Below the pieces are notes generated by a model, which searched no databases, was not told the origin of the DNA, and saw nothing but the letters and a program-made list of their open reading frames with translations. Source: Lutibacter sp. A80 (lineage in GTDB: Bacteria > Bacteroidota > Bacteroidia > Flavobacteriales > Flavobacteriaceae). From it: DNA of 64,000 bases. The position numbers and the translations under genes are program-made. Where the stretch lies: NCBI RefSeq assembly GCF_022429645.1, contig NZ_CP092480.1, forward strand, positions 3,206,501 to 3,270,500, read 5' to 3'. Shown piece by piece: positions 1 through 8,176 of the stretch (the stretch's first letter is position 1; each line of letters opens with the position of its first letter).

Positions 1-358
1 CGGCCTTTTTTTGATCAGATTCTAAAGTTAAATTTCCTTGAGCATCTTTTAATTTTGGAAATTTGTTTTCAGCAATTGCTTCATTTAAAATTGTTAGAAC
101 ATCTTCATCGGTTTTTTTTCTTAATTCGTTAAAACTACCCCAAGAAGTTCTGTCTGCTGGAATTTCAGCTTTATCTAACCAGCTTCCGTTAACATATCTA
201 AAAAAATCGTCGTTTGGTTTTACTGAAGTGTCCATGTTTTCAACAATAATACCTGGTATTTTTTCTATTTCGGTTTGTGGTTCTCCTTTACAGGAAAAAA
301 CGAGTGATAATGCTATTATTGAAGGATATAACATTAAGCTTTTAAGTTTGTTTTTCAT
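1..358 (-). CDS. M13 family metallopeptidase lipoprotein (partial, N-terminal part)
   Basis: The gene runs off the left edge, so only about 119 N-terminal residues are visible. It begins with a lipoprotein signal (LSLVFSCKG, lipobox Cys near residue 23). This is followed by MDTSVKPNDDFFRYVNGSWL and then IPADRTSWGSFNELR, the typical start of the neprilysin/endothelin-converting-enzyme family (M13, PepO-like). The family consists of zinc endopeptidases of about 670-690 residues that cleave oligopeptides in the periplasm or at the outer membrane. The HExxH motif would lie outside the window and cannot be checked. Start chosen at the ATG that opens the signal peptide. The MazG-like gene lies just upstream on the same strand. 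Confidence 0.85.
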   Translation of the reverse strand, partial: MKNKLKSLMLYPSIIALSLVFSCKGEPQTEIEKIPGIIVENMDTSVKPNDDFFRYVNGSWLDKAEIPADRTSWGSFNELRKKTDEDVLTILNEAIAENKFPKLKDAQGNLTLESDQKKA

Positions 359-385
359 ATTGTTTAATTGTTAGTTAGTTTAAAA

Positions 386-772
386 TTATTTTTTTAACAC
401 TTTACCTATGTTTGGCTTAAAATAATTTGGGCCTTTTAATACTTTTCCATCTTCTCTATAAATTGGTTTTCCATTTGCACCTAATTTACTCATATTACTA
501 AGTTGGATTTCATTAAAAACTTCTTCAATTTTATGTTGCATTCCGTGTTCTAAAATTGTGCCACACAAAATGTACAGCATATCGCCTAGTGCATCAGCAA
601 CTTCTATAAGGTCATTTTTTTTTGCAGCTTCTAGGTATTCTTCGTTTTCTTCAGCCATTAAATCGAACCGTAGTTTTGATTTATTTTCTGAAAGTTGTGC
701 AATTGGTTCTTGGTTAATACCAAGTCCAAATGCTTCGTGAAATTCTTGTACTGCTTTTAATTTGTTTTTCAT
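386..772 (-). CDS. MazG-like / phosphoribosyl-ATP pyrophosphohydrolase-like protein
   Basis: A 128-residue all-alpha NTP pyrophosphohydrolase-like protein. The EENEEY segment and, about 16 residues later, EVADALGD match the metal-binding ExxE...ExxD pattern of the MazG/PRA-PH superfamily. The family hydrolyses nucleoside triphosphates (house-cleaning or histidine biosynthesis). This stand-alone form, with a C-terminal stretch rich in Gly, Pro and Lys (GKPIYREDGKVLKGPNYF), is common in phages and Bacteroidota, and its substrate is usually unknown. It lies 27 bp upstream of the M13 peptidase on the same strand. A second, different MazG-like gene occurs at 63590-63916. Confidence 0.75.
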   Translation of the reverse strand: MKNKLKAVQEFHEAFGLGINQEPIAQLSENKSKLRFDLMAEENEEYLEAAKKNDLIEVADALGDMLYILCGTILEHGMQHKIEEVFNEIQLSNMSKLGANGKPIYREDGKVLKGPNYFKPNIGKVLKK

Positions 773-931
773 TTAATTACGGGTTCTTTATACTACAAAT
801 ATAGGTTTTTTTATAAATGTTTAATTTTAAGTGTTTTGTTTAGTAGTATAGAGATTAAAGCTTTAGTTTGAGTAACTTAAATTAAAATAACTACATTAAT
901 TTAGAATAGAGAATCGTCATTAATTTTTTTA

Positions 932-939
932 TATCTTCG
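932..939 (+). promoter_or_regulatory. candidate -7 box for ruvB
   Basis: TATCTTCG fits the Bacteroidota -7 consensus TAnnTTTG with one change. It lies 24 bp before the ruvB ATG. No clear -33 TTG was found at the right distance. Confidence 0.4.
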
Positions 940-963
940 TGCTATCAAAGTAACGCTATAAAT

Positions 964-1986
964 ATGAACGAAAACTTAAATCCTGAGAACACAGATTATT
1001 CGAGAGAGGAATTAGATGTTGAAAAAAAATTAAGACCACTAAGTTTTAATGATTTTACAGGACAGGAACAAGTTTTAGAGAACCTTAAAATATTTGTTGA
1101 AGCTGCTAATTTAAGAGGTGAAGCTTTAGACCACACCTTGTTTCATGGGCCTCCGGGTTTAGGGAAAACTACCTTGGCGCATATTTTGGCAAATGAATTA
1201 AATGCGGGTTTAAAAATTACTTCGGGACCCGTTTTGGATAAACCTGGTGATTTAGCAGGTTTGTTAACAAATTTAGGTGAAAGAGATGTGTTGTTTATAG
1301 ATGAAATACACAGGCTAAGTCCAATTGTAGAAGAATATTTATACTCGGCAATGGAAGATTATCGAATAGATATTATGATAGAATCTGGACCTAATGCTCG
1401 AACAGTTCAAATAGATTTAGAACCATTTACCTTAATTGGAGCAACAACACGTTCGGGATTATTAACGGCACCAATGCGTGCCCGCTTTGGTATTAGTAGT
1501 AGGTTGCAATATTATAATAAAGAATTACTTACCAATATTATACAGCGAAGTGCAAAAATTTTAAAAATGCCTATTGCAATGGAAGCTGCTATTGAAATTG
1601 CAGGTAGAAGTAGAGGTACACCTAGAATTGCAAATGCTTTATTAAGAAGAGTACGCGATTTTGCACAAATTAAAGGAAATGGTACCATTACTATTGAAAT
1701 TGCTAAGTTTGCTTTAAATGCCTTAAATGTTGATGCGTACGGGTTAGATGAGATGGATAATAAAATTTTAATAACTATTATAGATAAATTTAAAGGAGGC
1801 CCTGTTGGTATTAGTACCTTAGCAACTGCTGTAGGTGAAAACTCAGAAACAATTGAGGAGGTTTATGAACCATTTTTAATTCAAGAAGGTTTTATTATGA
1901 GAACACCAAGAGGTAGAGAGGTTACACATTTAGCATATAAGCATCTGGGAAGAACTAAAGGTGATACACAAGCAGAATTATTTTAA
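964..1986 (+). CDS. ruvB: Holliday junction branch migration helicase RuvB
   Basis: A 340-residue AAA+ ATPase, full length for the family. With RuvA and RuvC it drives branch migration and resolution of Holliday junctions in recombinational repair. Visible motifs are Walker [10 protein letters not shown] (about residues 63-71), Walker [10 protein letters not shown], sensor 1 GATTRSG, and the arginine-finger region APMRARFG. The C-terminal winged-helix RuvB domain ends with [17 protein letters not shown]. It stands alone here without ruvA or ruvC, as is usual in Flavobacteriaceae. It is the left neighbour of the sulfur island and has its own upstream promoter. Confidence 0.98.
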   Translation: MNENLNPENTDYSREELDVEKKLRPLSFNDFTGQEQVLENLKIFVEAANLRGEALDHTLFHGPPGLGKTTLAHILANELNAGLKITSGPVLDKPGDLAGLLTNLGERDVLFIDEIHRLSPIVEEYLYSAMEDYRIDIMIESGPNARTVQIDLEPFTLIGATTRSGLLTAPMRARFGISSRLQYYNKELLTNIIQRSAKILKMPIAMEAAIEIAGRSRGTPRIANALLRRVRDFAQIKGNGTITIEIAKFALNALNVDAYGLDEMDNKILITIIDKFKGGPVGISTLATAVGENSETIEEVYEPFLIQEGFIMRTPRGREVTHLAYKHLGRTKGDTQAELF

Positions 1987-1991
1987 TAATA

Positions 1992-2035
1992 TGTAATTCT
2001 TGTAACAATACTAAAAATATAGCAGCTTACTTTTG
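1992..2035 (+). promoter_or_regulatory. candidate operator plus -7 box for the SulP pair
   Basis: A 16-bp imperfect dyad at 1992-2007 (TGTAATTCTTGTAACA, one mismatch from TGTAAY-N4-RTTACA) is centred 28.5 bp upstream of the first base of a TACTTTTG -7 box (2028-2035). The same arrangement occurs before the genes at 5648 and 7192. The geometry places the dyad near -41, where Crp/Fnr-type activators bind. That regulator class is an inference. Confidence 0.5.
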
Positions 2036-2064
2036 TTAATGCATAAAACTCTAAACGTACTATT

Positions 2065-3798
2065 ATGAGTTTATATAAAATATTTCCTTTTTTGACTTGG
2101 CTTCCTCTAGTCAAAAAAACTTGGAAAGATGATTTAATTGCCGGAATTACAGGTACTGTTATTGTAATACCACAGGCAGTAGCATTTGCAATGATTGCAG
2201 GTCTACCACCAATTTATGGTTTTTATACAGCCATGATAACTCCAATTATAGCAGCTTTATTTGGGTCTTCATACCATTTAATTTCGGGACCTACTACAAC
2301 AGGTTCAATCGTAGTTTTTTCAATTATAAGTAAGTTTGTAACACCCGAATCAGATTTACAAGCATTTATTTCATTAGCTATTCTGTTATCGTTTATGGCA
2401 GGTATTTTAAAACTGCTAATGGGATTGGTTAAAATGGGGAAATTAGTAAACTTTGTTTCTTATACTGTAGTAATAGGTTTTTCCGCAGGTGCTGGAATTT
2501 TAATCGCTTTTAAACAGTTAAAACATGTATTTGGCGTAAATGTTCCGCAAGGAAGTTCGTTTTATGAAATTGTTTCCTACATATTTTCCCATATTAAAGA
2601 AACAAATTTGTATGTATTTAGTGTTGCTTTAACAACGCTTTTATTGGCTCTTTTAATAAAAAAAATTAAATACTTTTCTAAATTAAATATGTTGTTAGCA
2701 ATGATTTTAGGAAGTGTGTTAGCAATTTTGTTAGGAGGGGACATACATAATATTGAAACAATAGGAAATGTTCCGTCTAATTTACCACCTTTTAGAGTCC
2801 CTAATTTTAATTTTGAAGATATGAGAATGCTAACCTCAGGTGCAATTACATTGGCTTTAATTGGTTTAGTTGAAGCAGTTTCAATTTCTAGGGTAATTGC
2901 TATGAGTTCTCATCAAAAATTAAATAATAATCAAGAGTTTGTTAGTCAGGGATTAACAAATATTATTTCTAGTTTTTTTTCATCTTATGTAAGCTCAGGT
3001 TCTTTTTCTCGTTCCGGTGTAAATTATCAGGCAGGAGCTAAAACACCGTTAGCAGCAATATTTTCTGCAGTAGGTTTGTTATTAGTTGTGTTGTTTTTTG
3101 CAAGTTATGCTTCGTATTTAGCCAAGCCTGCAATGGGTGGTATTATTTTATTGGTAGGTTATAATTTAATAGATTTTAAGCGAATTAAACAAATTATAAA
3201 AAGTAGTAAACGAGAGTTTCTTGTATTAATAGTAACGTTGTTAGGTACGTTGTTTTTAGAATTAGAAACCGCATTGTTTTTAGGAATATTTATTTCGTTG
3301 TTTTTTTATTTAGACAAAACATCAAACCCAAATATAGCAGTTGTTGGAAAAAATATAGAAAATAAATTTATCAATATAATTAGAGATAAAACAAGTAAAG
3401 AAAGTCCACAAATAAAAATGATAAGAATTGATGGCTCAATTTATTTTGGAGCAGTTGATGGTATTTCTAAATATTTTACGGACTTATATGATAAAAATGA
3501 ACAAAAACACTTGTTAATTCTAGCCAATGGTATTAACTTTATAGATATAGCTGGTGCAGAATGGTTATCTCAAGAAGTATTAAAATGGAGAAGTAGAGGT
3601 GGTGGTATCTATTTTGTAGGATTAAAATTAATTAGTCAAGATGTGCTTAAAAAAGGAGGCTTTATAAAATTAATTGGTGAAGAAAACTTTTTTAAAGATA
3701 AACATACAGCAATTGCTACCATATATAAAAAACTAGATAAAGAAGTTTGTGCTACCTGTACTGTTAAAATTTTTGAAGAGTGTAGGTTAAAAGTTTAA
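2065..3798 (+). CDS. SulP family inorganic anion transporter with STAS domain (first of a pair)
   Basis: A 577-residue inner-membrane transporter. The N-terminal sulfate-transporter domain of 10-14 membrane segments carries the family pattern VIPQAVAFAMIAGLPPIYGFY, and GSFSRSGVNYQAGAKTPLA matches the later signature. A cytoplasmic STAS domain occupies roughly residues 435-545. SulP proteins move sulfate, bicarbonate or related anions. Its place next to persulfide dioxygenase and sulfide:quinone reductase suggests sulfite or sulfate exchange (inference). The C-terminal tail has an unusual cysteine cluster, C562, C565 and C573 (CATCTVKIFEEC), which the second copy lacks. Only 3 bp separate it from the next gene. 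Confidence 0.9.
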   Translation: MSLYKIFPFLTWLPLVKKTWKDDLIAGITGTVIVIPQAVAFAMIAGLPPIYGFYTAMITPIIAALFGSSYHLISGPTTTGSIVVFSIISKFVTPESDLQAFISLAILLSFMAGILKLLMGLVKMGKLVNFVSYTVVIGFSAGAGILIAFKQLKHVFGVNVPQGSSFYEIVSYIFSHIKETNLYVFSVALTTLLLALLIKKIKYFSKLNMLLAMILGSVLAILLGGDIHNIETIGNVPSNLPPFRVPNFNFEDMRMLTSGAITLALIGLVEAVSISRVIAMSSHQKLNNNQEFVSQGLTNIISSFFSSYVSSGSFSRSGVNYQAGAKTPLAAIFSAVGLLLVVLFFASYASYLAKPAMGGIILLVGYNLIDFKRIKQIIKSSKREFLVLIVTLLGTLFLELETALFLGIFISLFFYLDKTSNPNIAVVGKNIENKFINIIRDKTSKESPQIKMIRIDGSIYFGAVDGISKYFTDLYDKNEQKHLLILANGINFIDIAGAEWLSQEVLKWRSRGGGIYFVGLKLISQDVLKKGGFIKLIGEENFFKDKHTAIATIYKKLDKEVCATCTVKIFEECRLKV

Positions 3799-3801
3799 AA
3801 A

Positions 3802-5538
3802 ATGAATTTAAAAAAATACGTACCAATTTTAGACTGGCTTCCTAACTACAAAAAAGAGTGGTTAAAAGGAGATTTAGGTGCCGGTTTAACAGTAGGAATT
3901 ATGCTAATTCCACAAGGAATTGCTTATGCTATGATTGCTGGTTTACCTCCAATTTATGGTTTATACACAGCAATGATTCCACAAATTGTATATGCTATTT
4001 TTGGAACTTCACGTCAATTAGCGGTTGGTCCTGCTGCAATGGATTCTTTAATAGTTGCATCTGGAGTTGCTACTTTAGCTCAAATAGGAACTGAAAATTT
4101 CATCGAGTTTGCAATTTTATTGGCATTTATGGTAGGCTTTTTACAAGTCGTTTTTGGGTTTTTTAAATTGGGTTTTTTAGTTAATTTTTTATCAAGACCA
4201 GTAATAAGTGGATTTACATCTGCTGCGGCATTAATTATTGGTTTAAATCAATTAAAGCATTTATTTGGAGTTGAAATAATGCGAGATAATAAAATACAGA
4301 CGCTTGTTATTGAGGTTTTTAGACATGTAAAAGAAATTAATTGGATTACTTTAATAATTGGAATAAGCTCCATATTTATTTTGATTTTTTTAAAACGTTT
4401 AAAGTCTAAAATTCCTGCTGCATTGGTGGTTGTGGTTTTAGGTATTGTATTGGTTCGTGTATTTCATTTAGAACAGTACGGAATTCAAATATTAGGAGAA
4501 ATACCTAAGGGTTTACCTGAATTTACAATTCCTAAATTTGAAAAAAACACATTAATTGATTTGTTTCCAATAGCGTTAACACTTTCTTTTATCGCTTTTT
4601 TAGAAGCAATATCTGTAGCTAAGGCGATGGAAATTAAACATACGGGTAATAAGGTAAAGCCAAATCAAGAATTAGTTGCAATCGGTTTAGGAAATATTGT
4701 TGGATCTTTTTTTCAAGCTTATCCATCTACAGGTGGTTTGGCAAGAACAGCTGTTAATAACCAAGCGGGAGCAAAAACACCATTAGCTGCTATTATTTCT
4801 AGTTTAATTGTTGGTATAACATTGTTGTTTTTAACACCTGTTTTTTTCTATTTGCCTAAAGCAGTATTGGCTGGAATTATAATAGTTGCCGTATATAGCT
4901 TGTTAGATTTTTCAACACCAAAAGAATTATTAAAATATTCTAAAATTGAATTGGTAATTTTAATTACCACATTAGTTTTTACAGCCACAATAGGTATAAA
5001 AGAAGGTATATTAATAGGGGTTTTATTATCTTTAGTAATGTTAATTTATAGAAGTACAAAACCACATTTTGCTGTATTAGGTCAAGTAAAAGACACTACT
5101 TTTTATAGAAATGTGGATCGGTTTGAAGGACTCTTAAATACAACAGAAGATGTGTTAATTGTACGATTTGATGCGCAATTGTATTTTGCAAATATTTCAT
5201 TCTTCAAAGATAAATTAGAAGAGTTTGTATCCGAAAAAGGTTCTAAATTAAAACTGATCATAATTGATGGAGAAAGCATAAATAGTATTGATAGTTCAGG
5301 GGTTTCTATGCTGAAAGAACTAATACATAAGTATAAAAATAAGGGAATAGATATTGATTTTAGCGGTATGAAAGGTCCTGTTAGAGATGTTTTAGATAAA
5401 AGTGGAGTTATAGAAAATATAGACTATTCTAACTGTTTTATGAGTATTCAGCATGCTGTAGAAGCCTTTGAGGACCGAAAAATTAATAAACAAATAGAAC
5501 GAAAATATTTTGAATACATTAAACAAACAAATCGTTAA
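3802..5538 (+). CDS. SulP family inorganic anion transporter with STAS domain (second of a pair)
   Basis: A 578-residue paralogue of the preceding gene and clearly co-transcribed with it. The membrane domain has MLIPQGIAYAMIAGLPPIYG and GGLARTAVNNQAGAKTPLA. The STAS domain lies at about residues 455-560, with IDSSGVSMLKEL holding the Ser position that is phosphorylated in anti-sigma antagonist relatives. The two copies clearly differ, so this is an old duplication rather than a recent one. A role as a sulfur-oxyanion transporter serving the neighbouring sulfide-oxidation genes is inferred from position. Bicarbonate transport is an alternative. Confidence 0.9.
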   Translation: MNLKKYVPILDWLPNYKKEWLKGDLGAGLTVGIMLIPQGIAYAMIAGLPPIYGLYTAMIPQIVYAIFGTSRQLAVGPAAMDSLIVASGVATLAQIGTENFIEFAILLAFMVGFLQVVFGFFKLGFLVNFLSRPVISGFTSAAALIIGLNQLKHLFGVEIMRDNKIQTLVIEVFRHVKEINWITLIIGISSIFILIFLKRLKSKIPAALVVVVLGIVLVRVFHLEQYGIQILGEIPKGLPEFTIPKFEKNTLIDLFPIALTLSFIAFLEAISVAKAMEIKHTGNKVKPNQELVAIGLGNIVGSFFQAYPSTGGLARTAVNNQAGAKTPLAAIISSLIVGITLLFLTPVFFYLPKAVLAGIIIVAVYSLLDFSTPKELLKYSKIELVILITTLVFTATIGIKEGILIGVLLSLVMLIYRSTKPHFAVLGQVKDTTFYRNVDRFEGLLNTTEDVLIVRFDAQLYFANISFFKDKLEEFVSEKGSKLKLIIIDGESINSIDSSGVSMLKELIHKYKNKGIDIDFSGMKGPVRDVLDKSGVIENIDYSNCFMSIQHAVEAFEDRKINKQIERKYFEYIKQTNR

Positions 5539-5561
5539 AGTATTCTTAATTATTAAAACAA

Positions 5562-5605
5562 TGTAACCTCTATTACAAATAAACAGCTGCATTCTTGTAG
5601 CTTTG
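5562..5605 (+). promoter_or_regulatory. candidate operator plus promoter for the persulfide dioxygenase gene
   Basis: The dyad TGTAACCTCTATTACA (5562-5577) is centred 28.5 bp upstream of the -7 box TAGCTTTG (5598-5605). Half-sites and spacing agree with the dyads at 1992 and 7128. A start of transcription around 5611 would put the dyad centre at about -41. Confidence 0.55.
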
Positions 5606-5647
5606 AAAAAAAGAAAATATATTTAAAAAAATAAAAATCAGATAATT

Positions 5648-7063
5648 ATGAAAGTAGAACAACTATTTACGGGCTGCTTAGCTGAGATGGCTTATTATGT
5701 TCATTCTAAAGGAGAAGTAGCAATTATAGACCCTTTAAGAGAAACAGAGCCTTATATAGAAATGGCAAAAGCCGATGGAGCTAAAATTAAATATGTGTTT
5801 TTAACGCACTTTCATGCCGATTTTGTTTCAGGACAAGTTGATTTAGCAAAAAAAACAGGAGCTACTATAGTTTTTGGACCAAATGCAGACCCTAATTATG
5901 ATATTCACCAAGGTAAAGATGGTGAGCAATTTAAAATAGGAGATTTAACCTTACAATTATTGCATACTCCAGGACATACTATGGAATCTTCATCGTATTT
6001 GTTAATTGATGAAAAAGGACAAAAACCATATGTTTTTACAGGTGATTGCTTATTTATAGGAGATGTAGGGCGTCCAGATTTAGCAGTAAAATCAGATCTA
6101 ACACAAGAAGATTTGGCAGGCCATTTATTCGAATCGCTTCGTAATAAAATAATGACATTACCAGATGATATTATAGTATATCCAAATCACGGTGCAGGTT
6201 CTGCTTGTGGAAAAAATATGAGTTCAGAAACTTTTGATACACTTGGAAATCAAAAGAAAACTAATTATGCGTTAAGAGCTGATATGACCAAAGAAGAATT
6301 TATAAAAGAAGTTACTGCAGGTTTAGCGCCACCGCCACAATATTTTGGAAATAATGTAAGAATGAATAAAGGTGTGAATACTAGTATTGATACAATTCTT
6401 CATAAAGGAACAACACCAATAGATGCAGATTCATTTAAAGAAATGAGCGAGCAAAAGGATGTTTTGGTAATTGATACTAGAAGTATTACAGTTTTTACTG
6501 AAGAAGGCACAGTGCCTGGAGCTTGGTTTATTGGAGTTGATGGTAGTTTTGCACCATGGGTTGGAGCTTTGGTAACAGACATTAATCAAAAAATAATTTT
6601 TATTGCTGAAGAAGGTAGAGAACAAGAAGTTGTTACACGTTTTTCACGTGTAGGTTACGATAATACTCTAGGTTTTTTACGTGGAGGTATGCATTCTTGG
6701 AAAGCCGCAGGACATAAGGTTGATAAAGTAGCGTCTATTTCAGCAATTCAATTTGCAAATATGTTAAAAGAGGGTACTATGGAAATGCCTTTAGATGTTA
6801 GAAAAGAATCCGAATATTTATCGGAACATGTTGTTGGAATTGAGAATTTTCCGTTAGATACAATTCATTCTAACTTTGCAGAATTAAATCCAAATAAAAA
6901 ATACTATTTACACTGTGCAGGTGGTTATCGCTCTTTAATAGCAGCTTCCATTCTAAAAGCAAATGGTATTAATAATGTTACAGATGTAAGAGGTGGATTT
7001 AAAGATATTAAAGAAACAGGTATTGAATTAACAGATTATGTATGCCCAACAACCTTATTGTAA
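5648..7063 (+). CDS. MBL-fold persulfide dioxygenase fused to two rhodanese domains
   Basis: A 471-residue cytoplasmic protein related to ETHE1/Blh/CstB enzymes, which oxidise protein or low-molecular-weight persulfides to sulfite. The metallo-beta-lactamase domain (about 1-230) has THFHADFVSG with H54, H56 and D58, then HTPGH (H106, H110), the GDCLF Asp (D133) and NHGAG (H181). The ETHE1-type iron ligands would be H56, H110 and D133. Rhodanese domain 1 (about 255-355) has a Glu in the catalytic-loop region (IAEEGREQE) and is probably inactive. Rhodanese domain 2 (about 360-465) has CAGGYRS with C423. It sits between the SulP pair and the rhodanese-SQR operon and has its own candidate promoter. 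Confidence 0.9.
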   Translation: MKVEQLFTGCLAEMAYYVHSKGEVAIIDPLRETEPYIEMAKADGAKIKYVFLTHFHADFVSGQVDLAKKTGATIVFGPNADPNYDIHQGKDGEQFKIGDLTLQLLHTPGHTMESSSYLLIDEKGQKPYVFTGDCLFIGDVGRPDLAVKSDLTQEDLAGHLFESLRNKIMTLPDDIIVYPNHGAGSACGKNMSSETFDTLGNQKKTNYALRADMTKEEFIKEVTAGLAPPPQYFGNNVRMNKGVNTSIDTILHKGTTPIDADSFKEMSEQKDVLVIDTRSITVFTEEGTVPGAWFIGVDGSFAPWVGALVTDINQKIIFIAEEGREQEVVTRFSRVGYDNTLGFLRGGMHSWKAAGHKVDKVASISAIQFANMLKEGTMEMPLDVRKESEYLSEHVVGIENFPLDTIHSNFAELNPNKKYYLHCAGGYRSLIAASILKANGINNVTDVRGGFKDIKETGIELTDYVCPTTLL

Positions 7064-7088
7064 TTCAATTTTTTTAAGTTAAAAATTT

Positions 7089-7120
7089 AAAAGGGAGTCT
7101 GTTAAGCTCCCTTTTCTTTT
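7089..7120 (+). terminator. intrinsic terminator after the persulfide dioxygenase
   Basis: The inverted repeat AAAAGGGAG/CTCCCTTTT with a 9-nt loop is followed by CTTTT. It lies 26 bp after the stop codon. Confidence 0.8.
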
Positions 7121-7127
7121 AAGAAAT

Positions 7128-7172
7128 AGTAACATAAGTTACAAGCAATGTTTAATAGTAGATTTATATTTA
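7128..7172 (+). promoter_or_regulatory. candidate operator plus -7 box for the rhodanese-SQR operon
   Basis: AGTAACATAAGTTACA (7128-7143) contains a perfect GTAAC-N4-GTTAC dyad. Its centre lies 29.5 bp upstream of TATATTTA (7165-7172), a one-mismatch -7 box. This is the third copy of the dyad-promoter arrangement in the sulfur island. Confidence 0.5.
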
Positions 7173-7191
7173 CAAAGAAGTTTAAAAACAA

Positions 7192-7599
7192 ATGAAGTTA
7201 TTTAAAATATCACTTACAGTTTTAGTTACAATTTTTTTAATAAGCTGTAATAATAAACAACCTTCAAAAACAGAAACAAAGGCAGGGAAAATAGAAGTTG
7301 TTACTCCTGCTGATTTTAAAGAAAAATCAGAAAATCAAATAATAATTGATGTAAGAACACCAGGTGAATTTGCTCAAGGACATATTAAAGGAGCAAGAAA
7401 TATAAATTTATTCGATAAAAATTTTATCGAACAATTTTCAGAATTAGATAAAAGTACACCGCTATATATTTACTGTAGATCGGGTTCTAGAACCTCAAAA
7501 GCGAGTAAGAAATTAGCTGAAATTGGTTTTGAAAATATTTATGATTTACATGGAGGAATTATCAACTGGCATAAAAATAATTTTCCAATTATAAAATAA
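7192..7599 (+). CDS. rhodanese-domain lipoprotein
   Basis: 135 residues. A lipoprotein signal peptide (FLISCNN, Cys about residue 19) precedes a single rhodanese domain with the active-site loop YCRSGSRTSKAS, in which Cys is the sulfur acceptor. Single-domain rhodaneses transfer sulfane sulfur from thiosulfate or persulfides to thiols or cyanide. The lipobox places it in the periplasm or at a membrane surface. It is the first gene of an operon with the haem-motif lipoprotein (5-bp gap) and the sulfide:quinone reductase, so handling the persulfide or polysulfide made there is a reasonable inference. Confidence 0.9.
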   Translation: MKLFKISLTVLVTIFLISCNNKQPSKTETKAGKIEVVTPADFKEKSENQIIIDVRTPGEFAQGHIKGARNINLFDKNFIEQFSELDKSTPLYIYCRSGSRTSKASKKLAEIGFENIYDLHGGIINWHKNNFPIIK

Positions 7600-7604
7600 T
7601 CAAG

Positions 7605-8168
7605 ATGAAAAAAATTCTAATTTTTACAATGCTAATCAGTCTTTTTTCTTGTAATTCTGAACTTTCAGAAAAAGAAAAATTAGAATATACTGTTAAAGGA
7701 AAAGAAATAGCAAAAGCTACTTTCGATGCTTTAAGTAGTCAATTAATGGCTAAAATGAAAGCAGGTGGTCCAGCAGAAGCTGTCCCTTTTTGTAATCTTA
7801 AAGCAGCTCCAATAACAAAACAATTGTCAGAGAAACACAATGTAGTAATTAAAAGAGCATCTGATAAATTGAGAAGCTGTGATAATGAACCTACAGAACG
7901 AGAATTGGAAATTATAAATAATTATCAAAATATAGTAGCAGAAGGAAAAGAGTTAAAGCCAATACTAGAATTAGACTCAACAAATGCAAAACATTTTTAT
8001 GCGCCAATAATTGTAAAAGCTAATTGTTTGGTTTGTCATGGTAAAGTAAACGAAACAATGTCTGTTAAAACAGATTCAATAATAAAATTAACCTACCCTT
8101 TTGATATTGCAACAGGTTATAATGAAGGAGATGTAAGAGGGGTTTGGAGTATAGCATTTAATAAATAA
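7605..8168 (+). CDS. DUF3365 (Tll0287-like) lipoprotein with one c-type haem motif
   Basis: 187 residues with a lipobox (LISLFSCNS) and one CxxCH haem c motif (CLVCHG, about residues 141-146) inside a Tll0287/DUF3365-type domain. The N-terminal helical part has KLKA-like segments and AVPFCNLKAAP, and the domain closes with GDVRGVWSIAF, as in many flavobacterial homologues. A monohaem periplasmic protein between a rhodanese and sulfide:quinone reductase could act as an electron carrier or redox sensor, but no function is established for this group. It starts 5 bp after the rhodanese and ends 8 bp before the SQR. Confidence 0.8.
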   Translation: MKKILIFTMLISLFSCNSELSEKEKLEYTVKGKEIAKATFDALSSQLMAKMKAGGPAEAVPFCNLKAAPITKQLSEKHNVVIKRASDKLRSCDNEPTERELEIINNYQNIVAEGKELKPILELDSTNAKHFYAPIIVKANCLVCHGKVNETMSVKTDSIIKLTYPFDIATGYNEGDVRGVWSIAFNK

Positions 8169-8176
8169 TATATATT

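Noticed and set aside
1-374. 103-residue plus-strand frame at the left edge
   Set aside because: It is the antisense of the M13 peptidase, which has a clear lipoprotein signal and family motifs on the other strand.
2065-5538. Tandem SulP genes as a recent duplication or assembly error
   Set aside because: The two proteins differ throughout and their C-terminal tails are unrelated, so the duplication is old.
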